From NCBI GenBank assembly GCA_905250125.1, contig CAJNOL010000784.1:39469-103468 (forward strand): 64,000 nt of DNA, read 5' to 3'. A program made the position numbers and the translations under genes. Positions 23,370 through 37,100 of this stretch are shown here, piece after piece; the first letter of the stretch is position 1; each line of letters opens with the position of its first letter. A model generated the notes under the pieces. That model had not been told where the DNA came from and searched no databases. It saw nothing but the letters and a program-made list of their open reading frames with translations. Source of the stretch: Rotaria sordida. Its lineage: Eukaryota > Rotifera > Eurotatoria > Philodinida > Philodinidae.

Positions 23370-23738
23370 ATGAATACCTGCGAATTCTCATACATAAGCG
23401 CAATTGATTCAATGCCAAAACGTGCACTAGGCATCGAAAGATCATGGGAAGAACTAAAAAAAGAGATGGATCGTATCGGTCCTGGCTGTCCGGGCGCCAT
23501 CTACTTTAAAACTATAAGTGTTCAAGGACCGCAATTATTTGCTGTAGTCAATCAAGATTCAGTTTTTTATCACAATTTTGGAAAATGGTATCGATACATT
23601 ACGGCGCGTGATATTAAATTCGGCAAAATGGAATTCAGCAATCAGAATCCACAACGTACCACAAACGAAAATACAGTTACTCACTCAGATAATGATGAAT
23701 CAGACTGGGTTTTTGTATCTCGAGATGAGGTGGAATGA
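23370..23738 (+). CDS. Orphan protein, 122 residues, intact copy of a tandem pair
   Basis: Single-exon frame starting at the ATG at 23370 (MNTCEFSYISAIDS) and ending DDWVF-like at the C-terminus (DESDWVFVSRDEVE). The core around residues 49-87 (ISVQGPQLFAVVNQ, FYHNFGKWYRYITARDIKFG) is rich in aromatic residues and beta-prone, followed by a polar acidic tail. I do not recognise the family. The conserved core is shared with a decayed copy ~500 bp upstream in the same orientation, so this is a real duplicated coding unit. No signal peptide or membrane segment is evident. The local sequence is somewhat more GC-rich than its surroundings. Confidence 0.6.
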   Translation: MNTCEFSYISAIDSMPKRALGIERSWEELKKEMDRIGPGCPGAIYFKTISVQGPQLFAVVNQDSVFYHNFGKWYRYITARDIKFGKMEFSNQNPQRTTNENTVTHSDNDESDWVFVSRDEVE

Positions 23739-24135
23739 ATAACTTTTTGTTTTGAAGTAATAATAAAACCGAAAGCTTTTCTATTTAATTGGTCGAATTT
23801 TATAGAAAACTCTATCTGAAAGAGAATCATATTCAATAAGACAACGATCATGATAACAATGTTCGAGATTAATTCGTTGTTCAGGCAATGCTTGAGCGTA
23901 AACATATTGCAGATAATGACAACATGCATTTCAATTAAAGTTTTATGCTGGATCACCATACAGTTCTGTATCGAGTAAAGACAGTCGAGTTGATCCCAGA
24001 TTTGGACTCGGTCGGGTCCAGGTCCAAAAATTTTGAACCCGACAAGCTCTGGTATAGAATATAAAACCAGCTTTACTCATTTCATCCTTTTTTGCATAAC
24101 ATTATGTTAAACATTTATCATCTCGTGATTGCCAT

Positions 24136-24338
24136 TCAAGAAAATAACAAAGAAGTCCACTCCAATAGGCATCTACGATTAGATGATGGTGGTTGAGTAG
24201 TCGAAGTACCGTTTGTAGTAGGCGTTCCAGTAGTTGTATTATTGTCCTCTTTTAATAAAAAAACTCGATATTCGTAATTACATATGCTCAAAACCTTAGA
24301 ATTTATCACGGATCTCTTATTATTCAGTAACAATTCGG
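24136..24338 (-). CDS. Possible exon with a Thr-rich segment
   Basis: The minus-strand frame following an acceptor (CATCTAG) at 24339 reads ELLLNNKRSVINSKVLSICN, then a Thr/Asn/Pro-rich linker (NTTTGTPTTNGTSTTQPPSS) and a stop. The linker resembles an O-glycosylated extracellular spacer. No family recognised; it could be an isolated remnant. Confidence 0.3.
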
Positions 24339-24846
24339 CTAGATGTGGGAATAGTTATTTTTGGAAGATATTAGAACAAACAGATCGAATCATCTATTCG
24401 CAGAGACAATGATCGATAATCGAATTATCGAACAATAGAAAGCATTTGTTCGCGTAGAGACTTTCATGAAGCGAAGAAATCAAATCCGTTTAAACTGTAC
24501 ATGCCTACGATTTTTTGAACTCTATCTGTCTGTGTTTCAAAAAAAAATTGGTCTATATAATACAACTTGAGCGAACTAAACGCTAAGGAAAAATTTATCA
24601 ATCATGTTTCGTTAAGTAATCATCGTTGCTTAACCTATAAGTTATAAAAAAAAAAGAATCTATAATCGGTTTCTTGAAAAATAGACTTTCCTTGATAAAC
24701 TTACAAATTCTCCGTTACCTGATAATGAGTAATTGGTAACGTAAGGGTAACTTTCCAGCCCTAATATTGACTATTATAATTAGATACAATGATCTTTTGT
24801 ATCAGTCAAATGAAAACAAAGAGTGGTTTACGATGTTTTCAGAGAA

Positions 24847-25029
24847 TTACCAAAGGAAAAACAGCAGATTCCAAGTAATTTGATTGATCTCAATGTCTCC
24901 ATGTGATTCTAATACCACAGAATCAGCTGTTTCCCCCTGTGGTACATTCACTAAAGATTTACTATTCGTAATACCTTGTAATAATATAAAACTCAAATGA
25001 GAAAGGAATACAAAGCATAGGAATAACAT
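24847..25029 (-). CDS. Possible signal-peptide exon
   Basis: Starts MLFLCFVFLSHLSFILLQG, a plausible secretion signal with a following cleavage-like site, then a polar stretch with SLVNVPQGETADSVVLESHG. A donor GTAATT occurs at about 24848. It could be the first exon of a secreted protein whose later exons lie at 24136-24338 and below, but this linkage is unproven. Confidence 0.3.
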   Translation of the reverse strand: MLFLCFVFLSHLSFILLQGITNSKSLVNVPQGETADSVVLESHGDIEINQITWNLLFFLW

Positions 25030-27821
25030 TTTTGATTGACAAATTTTCTTTTCTTATTCTAGTTATATGTAAAGACAATGGGGAAGAAATGAATTTGTTT
25101 TTTTTTTATTCGTAGAATAACAAAAATGAATGATCTTCGCATAATATATGTTGATTAAAAAATAATTTAAGAATAATAATGTTTTTCCATCTAAAAAATA
25201 ATGATATAATCTATTTTGTCTATATTATTTTCAAATAGAAATTCTCTCATTATATTTGACAGTTGTCTTTTACATTAGCTTTTACAGCTTTTCTTATGAC
25301 TTCATTGTCTTATATATATATATGCTTGGAAACAAATAGTTGTAGTCAATATTTTGAATATATCTCCAGCATAAAACTAAGTTTTCGAAAGGATAATCAT
25401 ATATTCTGATAACGCTCGGAATTCTCTACAAACCTGTATTTTTGGTTTTAGACGTCCATTAAATTGTTGAAAAATATTCCGACTATAGTGGAGGCACCCT
25501 CATCTTCAGATTTGCACAAACTACTTTCCTACGTCGCTTTTTTGATTTTGATTAAAATATGTTATGAGTATAGTAAAATCTTTTTTTAAAAAGTAATTAG
25601 AAATTTGAACAGTGTTAAGCCCTGTAACATTCTCTATCTTGTTCGTCTTGACTTACCGTTGTTTGCTGATGAATATATCAGATCTTTTTCTATTATATTC
25701 ATATCCTCACATTTTTAGAAATTATATTTTATATGTCTTCAAATAAGTGTAGCACGTATTTTTTAATTTAATGGTTATACAACCTCACATCTCGTAGTAG
25801 TGAGATTCTGGCTTAAAGGTAGTTAATTATTCATACAAGTTATGTAATTATTAGATAACAAAAAAAAAAAGATGTACTGCTGTTGTCCCTGATAATATGA
25901 ACATGTGGATACAATAAAAACATATTTAATATATTTATTAACAAATAATGGTAATTCGATGCTAACCAGATAGAAGATATTAGAAAATTAACGTACTATT
26001 CAAATTTATAATTACTTTTTTAAAGAAAGAATATTACTGTACTGATAACAGATTTTAATCAAAACCAAAAAACGTCATAAGAAAACTATTTATCTGATAT
26101 AGACTTTCCATCGTCAAAAAAATCAAACTCAAGAATTTCAAAAAATCGATTAAAGATTCGAATTCCTCGACTCCGAACAGCTTTAGTCGAGTTTTATACA
26201 AATAATCATTGTTTTCGAAAAATAGTCTTATCTGAATTAAACAGAAATCTAATTTCAAATATATATGACTATCACAGCATCTTGTAGTAAAATTTGACGC
26301 TTAACTGCTGCACTTATCCACTTGGTTTCATCTTTTTTTCTTTAAACATATTAGTCCTTGAAAATACCGATATTGCTTATCAGAAAGAGAAAACTAATCT
26401 TGTGTAATAGAATTCTATTGTAAAACAAATAATATTTCAAGTTACCATTAAATTCTACTGATTCACTATCACTTATATGAGAGTGATATTATTAGAGAAA
26501 AAAGGATAGTCAATCTCTAACATCTAGCAAATTCTTTAAATTATATACTAGAATAATTAGAATTTTCTTGAAATAGTTCAATTCACTTTACTTGTGACGC
26601 CATCTATTAAGATATTATACTTGTATATCTAATAAAACGATTCTTAAAAATATGTTTGAACTATAAACCGAAACAAAAAATAAAAACTCTATCCTCTTAA
26701 GTTTATGGTATTCTATATAAGAGTATAGGATATACTCTATGGTTTTAACACTTAACCATTGAAAAAATAACTGTTTGCTGTTCGCGTTCTATATTATTAG
26801 CTCTCCTTCTTTCTCTCTCCCTCTCACTCATTGATTGTCAAGCAAGCAGCTTCGTTCAATGACTCATTATTTCTATATTTATTCATTCTTTTTTTCTTTC
26901 TTTTTCTCAAATCGATTTCGGTCATGTTTGCCTTTGATAGACAGGTAAATTAGTCATTCGTAAAAACAAATATTTTTCTAGATATGGTGATCACATTAAC
27001 AATACATAATCATCGTCGAGTGTTAAAATCCTTCAACGATAAAAAAAAAAATCCGGTGAAATGCTTTCAAAATTGTTTTAGTTAAAATTCCTCGAATATA
27101 AATCGTCCTTGCTTATTCATTGTTGATTCTAATATCCTTGTTTCACAGTTTGTAAGAGGGTAATATTCTAATTTGATATCCTTTCTTTCTTTTATATTAT
27201 TCAAATGATTACATTCATCATACTCATAGCGCAGTACCACCCTTCCAGTTCTTTTTTCTCTTCGTAGTTCAACTCCTTTTTTTTTTCTGTGCGTTCAAAT
27301 AAAGCTGAGACTATAGAAAGTAAAAGAAAGGAAAAGAGGAAAGGTCACACTATTGTGAGTTGTAAAGAAATATTTGACATACACCTCGTTCATTTTCTCA
27401 CTTTCTTTTTTTTCTTGGCTAATGTCCTGATAAATTTGTTCGTATGATTTCGAACCAATTTGATTTATATATCGTCATATCTTTTTTTATATATTGAAAT
27501 ATATATATATATATATATTTTGTGTTGTCTTTCTCAGTGTGAATAAGACGTTTTCTTATTAATCGATTCACGATGATTATTACAGCTGTTGCCGTTTGGT
27601 AAATGAGCGTATGTTGATAGGTATTGAAAGAAAGCGAAATATTCTATTCGACATGAATTGAGAAATAGAGTAAGTCGAGGATACCCATGTGTAAAGGCAG
27701 GAGAAAAAGAAATGGAGAATAAATGATTGATTATATTTTATATGTTTCTTTTCTTATGTTTTTTTTTTTCTAGAATTATATGTGAACTTTGATCATTCCT
27801 ATTAGAAAATAGATTGTGATT

Positions 27822-30580
<2,759 letters not shown>

Positions 30581-32437
30581 TTTTTTTTCTTTTTCTTTTT
30601 TTTTTTTATGATTTTTTGTCAATCTGAACAGTGGGATATTTCTATTGATCATTCAAATTTTGTTTTTAACTTCATTGACAATTTGCTAATTTTATTAATC
30701 CATCATTCATCTTATACGCTATGTATATGTTTATTATATCAGACGCTATAAGCAGTAATATATAACACTAAACTAGCTTTTCAATTCATCTACTCAACTT
30801 AATATCAATGTTAATTTAAACATACGTATCAATCAAATAATCAAGTTATGTCAAAAGTAACACTCGAAATTTTTTTAAAAACTTATTATGACTGGAATTT
30901 TTGTTAGGAATGTATAGTTATTCAAATGTTTATGTGTGTAAATGACTTGACCTATTTCGATGTATTATTACCGAGATATGATTATTGGAAAGCCATGTTT
31001 AAAAATAATATTTTACTTAAAGTTTTCCTCTTGAAGATTACTCATAAGTTATTGTAACGATAAAATGTAGAGAGAGAGAGAGAGAGGGATGTCATGACAG
31101 ACTGAAGGAGTAGCTAGCCGTTACTCAGCAATGATGTTTATTAGCTACTTTACACGTCCAGAATGTGTCTATTGCACATTCAACACAAGTTTATATATGA
31201 TAGAGAAACAAACAGAGAGAACAATAGAGAGTGGAAGAGGAAAGAGGAAGAGCAGTGAACCATACGTATATATCGGCACGGTTATGTACTGAAGTTCACA
31301 ATTCTATTGTAATGCACTACTAAGAGTGGCCAATTTGTGGTAAAAAAAATTAACTTCTTAAAAGTGTTTAATTATAGACATCAAGAATTTTCCATTATAG
31401 AATATATTATTTTGTGAAACACAGTCTATAAAAGGAGGTATTAAGTATAACGGAATAAATTTTTCCTCCACTTTCTGACGTATTATGAGTAACGTCCTTC
31501 ATTATGGGCATATCAGTACATCGGAAGTCACACAACGAAGCATATGTTACAGAATTCCTTGATTTATAATATATATGCAGATCAATTGCAGTTCACATTT
31601 TTTATTCTATAGCGATTGCCTTGACAACTTTTTTTCTATTAATGGTGTAGAGTTTATTTAGAATTGTTATAACTCAAATTTTAACTATAAATTTTTATGA
31701 TATAATAGGGAAAGCTTATAGTGTAGAATGTCTATTGCTTTTCTGAAGTTTTTTGCGTTTAGAATGGATAAAGATTTTTAAATGTCACAAGATAAGTAAG
31801 AATTATTAACAGAAGTTGCGATTTGGAAATAGACAAACTAAACTATGAAGGATTACACATTGTGATCAGAAGCAAAGTCGAATACAGTTCAAATCTAAAA
31901 ATAAGGTATATCTCAATAATGAAGTATGCAAATAGTTTAAGTCATTTACACATATAAGCATTTGGGTAGAGCGACATTTACAAAAATAAAATTCAAGTCC
32001 TAATAAGCTGTCGTTTCTGATATTAGAAATACGTTTAGAGAGTATTACATTTGACACATACGGAATAGTCAATTGAGATTTTATTTTTATCTATGTGATT
32101 TTTCGATTACAAGAAAATGTTGTCTTTCATTAGTACTACCAACATATACATGTTTACTTTATAAAATCTACTCATTGAGTACAGTTAACCAATAAAGTAA
32201 ATTGATTACGAAAAAACTCAAACAGAAATATTGAGCTTTATTCGCAATAAGAATTTCTTAATTATCGGCTCATTTATTTTTCCAGCTTTTAAATATCTGT
32301 ATCTTCTTTTTTAAGATGTTAATAATTAAATAACTGATTTCTTTAATGAACATATCTTTTTATATTATCTATCGATGAAAGACAAGCTATTGTACTTGAA
32401 CATTTATTTGATTTTCATTGGAACAACGAAGTTACAT
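30581..32437. other. Intergenic DNA downstream of KLC
   Basis: KLC 3' region followed by AT-rich DNA. It contains an (AG)n microsatellite at 31069-31087 and a GA-rich patch at about 31200-31260. No gene recognised. Confidence 0.5.
31069..31087 (+). repeat. (AG)n microsatellite
   Basis: About nine perfect AG dinucleotides in intergenic DNA. Confidence 0.9.
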
Positions 32438-33998
32438 TACTCGTCAAAAGTACCACACACTTCCCTTCCCCGAATCGCAGCCTATATGAAAGCTCGATAT
32501 CAGAAAATTTGTGTAGAAGTATTCTACAGTAAATATGAGTCAGCTATACCATCGGTACCAAAATCGCTTAAGCTAAAACGGCGTTATAATGAATATTATA
32601 CAAGACCACTGTGAATCTTGTGACTTTGGAACAAAAAATGATTTAAAGTCTGACAGTCGTTCATATTGTAGCCTTCCATCACATCTATTTTTGGTATCAG
32701 TTTTATCAAAGGTTATCGAGGCATTGATGAACTGGATCATTTCAGTAGTACGAAACATCATAGACTGCTATTCACCGCTAAATAATTCAGCGAGAGATCG
32801 ATAAGTGGATTCAACATTTTTATAAGATTTTCTATCATAGTTACTCATTGTGCTCTGAAAGTTTTAAAGCGTAACACTATGCTTAACAGAAATAGAGTAT
32901 CAATGACTCTTATGAACTTGTCAAGACTTTAGGATTTTCATTATTCAAATAAATGAACTCATCTTTAGAGCAATGAAAGACTATGACTTAGGCTACAACT
33001 TCATGTTAAAAGAGTCGAAAATTACTCATATAGAATATTAAAAATGGTACATCATTTAGTTAAATCTATTTTTTACTTTTTTTGTGCCAAAGTTAGGAAC
33101 CGTCGTTGTGGGTCAACATTCCACTTATCAAATCGTTACGAACCATTCGAAGTTCTTAGAAAGCAGTGAAATCTAGTTGTGGCCAACAGGTCATGTGATA
33201 CTGGGTTTAAAACCATTGATAGTTATAAAAAAAACCAACTATAGACAAGTTAAATTATGTCATTCTCTAATAACTACTTTCCCTCTAGTCTAAGAAATGA
33301 ACATCTAGATGGTTCCTGTTATTTCACGAAACTCTAAATCATTCGCAACGGTTTAATAAGTAAAATGTTGGCATACAAAGATGTTTCCTCATTTAAGCAG
33401 AAAAAAGTAAAAAATAGACTTAAGTAAATGGTGTACCATTTTTAATCTTCTATATGAGTAATTTTCGATCTTTTAGCAAGAAGTAATATTCTAAGTCATA
33501 GTCCTTCATTGCTCTAAAGATAAATTCATTTGGTTGAGTAATGAAGACTCTAGAGTTTTGACAAGTTCACAATAGTCATTGATGCTCTATTTTTGTTAAG
33601 TAGAGTGTTTTTCTTCTAAAATTTTCAGGTCGATCCATCAGTTTCTCGCTGAACTATTTAGTGTTCAATGGCTGCCTATGGTATTTTGGACTGTTGGAAT
33701 GGCATCATTCATTAGCGGCTCGATGGACTTTGATAAAATTGATATCAGAAATAGCTGTAGTGTAGAGCTGCAATATAAGTAGTTACTCGACTTTAAAATC
33801 TTTTTTTGTTCTCAAGTTACGAGATTTACAGTGACCATGTATGCTATCTATTATAACGCCGTTCTAGCTTCAGCAGTTTTAGTACTGATGGCATAGCTGA
33901 TCTTCATTTACTGTAGAATACTTGCACAGAAATTTTCAGACGTTTAACTCTCATACGAACTAAGATCCGAGAGGAAATACTTCTAGTCAGTAGTGTAG
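32438..33998. repeat. Large foldback element with ~600-bp arms
   Basis: The left arm (about 32438-33085) and right arm (about 33398-33998) are reverse complements over roughly 600 bp. Mirror blocks include AGTATTCTACAGTAAAT (32517 and about 33910), ACGGCGTTATAAT (32578 and about 33856), TTTAGAGCAATGAAAGACTATGACTT-like sequence near 32965 and 33500, and CGAAAATTACTCATATAGAA near 33016 and 33455. Short fragmentary frames inside it have no recognisable homology. It lies between the convergent KLC and prenyl-synthase genes. Confidence 0.82.
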
Positions 33999-34145
33999 TT
34001 GCTCTATGAATACGAATAAATATCATTAAAAAGTTAAGTAAATTAATTTTAGTTAAGTTTGACAAAGTTATAAAATAAATAAATTTAAAAAAATATCGAC
34101 AAGTAAAAAAAGTAAATAACAATAAAACAAAAGTGATTTAATTGT

Positions 34146-37100
34146 TTATTTTTTTCGTTCACAAATATATTGAATAAGGTCTCGCATTGTACCAGCTTGT
34201 GGCCATAAATCATTCAGAATCGATTCTACTTGTTTTCTTATATTTACAATACGATTTCGTGTTCCTTTAACACCCAATAAACTTATATAAGTTACGGTTT
34301 GATTTTCTTGATCAATATTGATTTTTTTTCCAAGTTCATCTGTATCACCTTCAACATCAAGTAGATCATCTTTCATTTGAAATAAAATACCCATTAATCG
34401 ACTAAGTTCACGAAAACAATCCAATGGTTGGTCTTGTTTAGCAAGAATAATTGGACAAATAATAGCAATTTCAATAGCTTTACCAGTTTTTAAATAAGCT
34501 ATACGATCAAGTTCATCAATTGTTAATGATTTTTTAGTTCTTGAACATTGTAAATCAAGAAATTGTCCATGGCAAAGTTCACTCATTGATTGTGCTATTT
34601 CAGCAACAACTTCATTTATACTTTCATGTGAAAAATTTTCTTTTTGAAGATCAACAGTAACTAATCGAATAGCATATGCAATGAGATTTACAGCACTTAA
34701 TTGAGCTCGTCCTTCAGTTAATGATGGTGGAATAATATTATGATCACTGTCAATCATCATATGCAGTGTTGGTTGACCTCGTCTCAATGGTGCATTATCT
34801 TGTGCTGGAAGATCATCGAATATTAAACTACTTGTATGAAGATATTCAAGAGCTCGAGCAACTGGTAATACACTTTTAATATCCATATTATAAAGTTGTG
34901 CAACCATAAGTAACAGTAAAGGTCGTAAACGTTTTCCACCTGCTTTTAAACTATAATTCATACCATGAACAAGTAAATTATTATCATCTGTTTCTATTGA
35001 TAATTGTTTTTCGATCAATGGTTGACAATCATATACAAATGTTTCGAGTTTTCGATGATTAAGAGAATAATTATTTGCAAATATATTAACATAACGAAAT
35101 ACTGCTTTTTCAGGATCACTAATACGTGGAAATAAATATTCTAATGAAAGAAAATATTTATATAATTTCGGATATGATTTTTCTGTAAAGATTGTAATAA
35201 ATTTATTAAAATCATTTCCAAGTGAACGTAATGTTCTCATTATTCGTCGTCCTAAAAATGCACCTGTATTCTTTCGACGATTACTTTCTATATAAAGATC
35301 TTCACAAACGAATAAAAAAACAAAAAATGGATTAAATGATGAACCATTATGTTGAACATAATATGTTACAGGTGTTATTGATTTTGCTTGATAATCTTCA
35401 TTAAAATCTCGACAATCATCTGTTAATTGTCCTAGAAAAGGTGTTATCCATAAACGTTGATGATTTTCAATTATATTTGCTCCACCCATAAAAGCTGTTG
35501 CTGTATAAGTAAAATGAGCTTTTAATAGAGGACCTAAAAAAAGATCAATATCATTATAATTGGATTTTTCTAAATCTTTTTTATCTAATCGTTGTGAACG
35601 AAGAAGTAAAGCAAGATCAGTAAATGTTTGATCAGTAATTGAATTTGTTGATGTAAGTTGACCAAGACTATGAAATGTTTCAAGTAGAAGTGGAATAATT
35701 GGTAATTGAGGTAATGAAGATGTATTTAATTGATCACCACATAAAATATCTTCTGCTTTTTCAAGCCATTTATCAACATCAAATTGTTTTTGTTGATGAT
35801 TTTGATTATCTTGAAGACCATCAACAAGAGCATAAGCAATACCATAATAAAAACCCATTTGAAGTGCTTGAAAAAGTTTCTTATCAAGTTCATCTTGTTC
35901 ATTATTTATAGTAAAACTAAATAATCGAGAAATACCAACACCAATAGTCGTACGTACAAGTCGACTAAAAGCACCTTGATTTGTAAGATTAATTGGCAAT
36001 GTTTCTAATGATATTTTCCATTTTTCTAATAACCATGTCCATTCATCAATATAAATAGTTGGTGAAAGAATATATTCTTTTGGTAAATCAGAATTAAATG
36101 GATTAAATAATGATAATGGTGAAAAAAATTCAGATGAGTTAGTGGCTTTTAATAAATAAACAAGTTGAGAAATTGTATTGAGAAACATATGAATACGAAC
36201 TATAAATCGATCACTTATAGACTCGTCAGCATTATTATTTTCATTGTCTACGGAATGTCCAAAACGTAATAGCTAAAATAAACGATTAAATATGCGTCAA
36301 AACAAATGTCAATGAAATTTCTATGTTAGTACTATTGTTTTTTCGTTTAATAGAGACTATAGATTAAGAGATATGAATCAATAGATAGTTGAAACTGTTT
36401 GAAAAAAAATTTAACAAATACCGATCTTGACACTAGTTTCTGCCTCTATATGTATCACTTTAGTGGAAGAAGATATTAATAACAATATATTTGAGTTCGT
36501 ATCTAATCTCTAAAGTTATATGAGAAAGAAAAATTGCCAAAGTTTGGACAGGAACTAAGAGAGAAAAATTTGTCCGAATTTGAACTGAAGATTATAGTTA
36601 AATGTTCTATGGTTTTTCAGCGAATTATCTTGTAAATCATATCAATCGAAATATAATTGAGGAGAGACGATAAAAAATGAACTATCTATCGGCTAAAGAA
36701 ATTAAAAAAATGAGTACTTAGGCACTTTTTTTTTAGATATTATATAAATAAATTCTGAAATAGCTTTCTCTAGATTGGGACCAAATCAAAGTCTCGAAAC
36801 TGTGAAAAAGAACTTATTGGAACTGAAACCAAACAGATATGCTAGAACTATGGCCGTGATTATTGAAAATTGAAGTTACCGGGACTAAAAAGAAGTTTAG
36901 TTTCACACTAGAGATGTGCGAAATCAAGTTTTTCTTGTTCCAGTACCTTTTTTCTTTTATTGGTCCCGATCATAGCCCCAGTAAATCGAGTATAGTCTCG
37001 ATACATTTTTTTTCTAGTGATTCCGGTCTCAATTTTGGTCTCGGTCTATAAAATTCTATTCTAAACTTATTCGTACCACATTTAAAAAAATTCTTCAGTA

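Larger units (their letters stand above)
23739..27821. other. Largely non-coding region upstream of kinesin light chain
   Basis: 4 kb with only weak minus-strand exon candidates (24136-24338 and 24847-25029). From about 25030 to 27821 I see no gene: AT-rich DNA, an (AT)n run at about 27498-27518 and pyrimidine-rich tracts at about 26810-26910. The last few hundred bases must hold the KLC promoter and 5' untranslated region. Confidence 0.5.
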
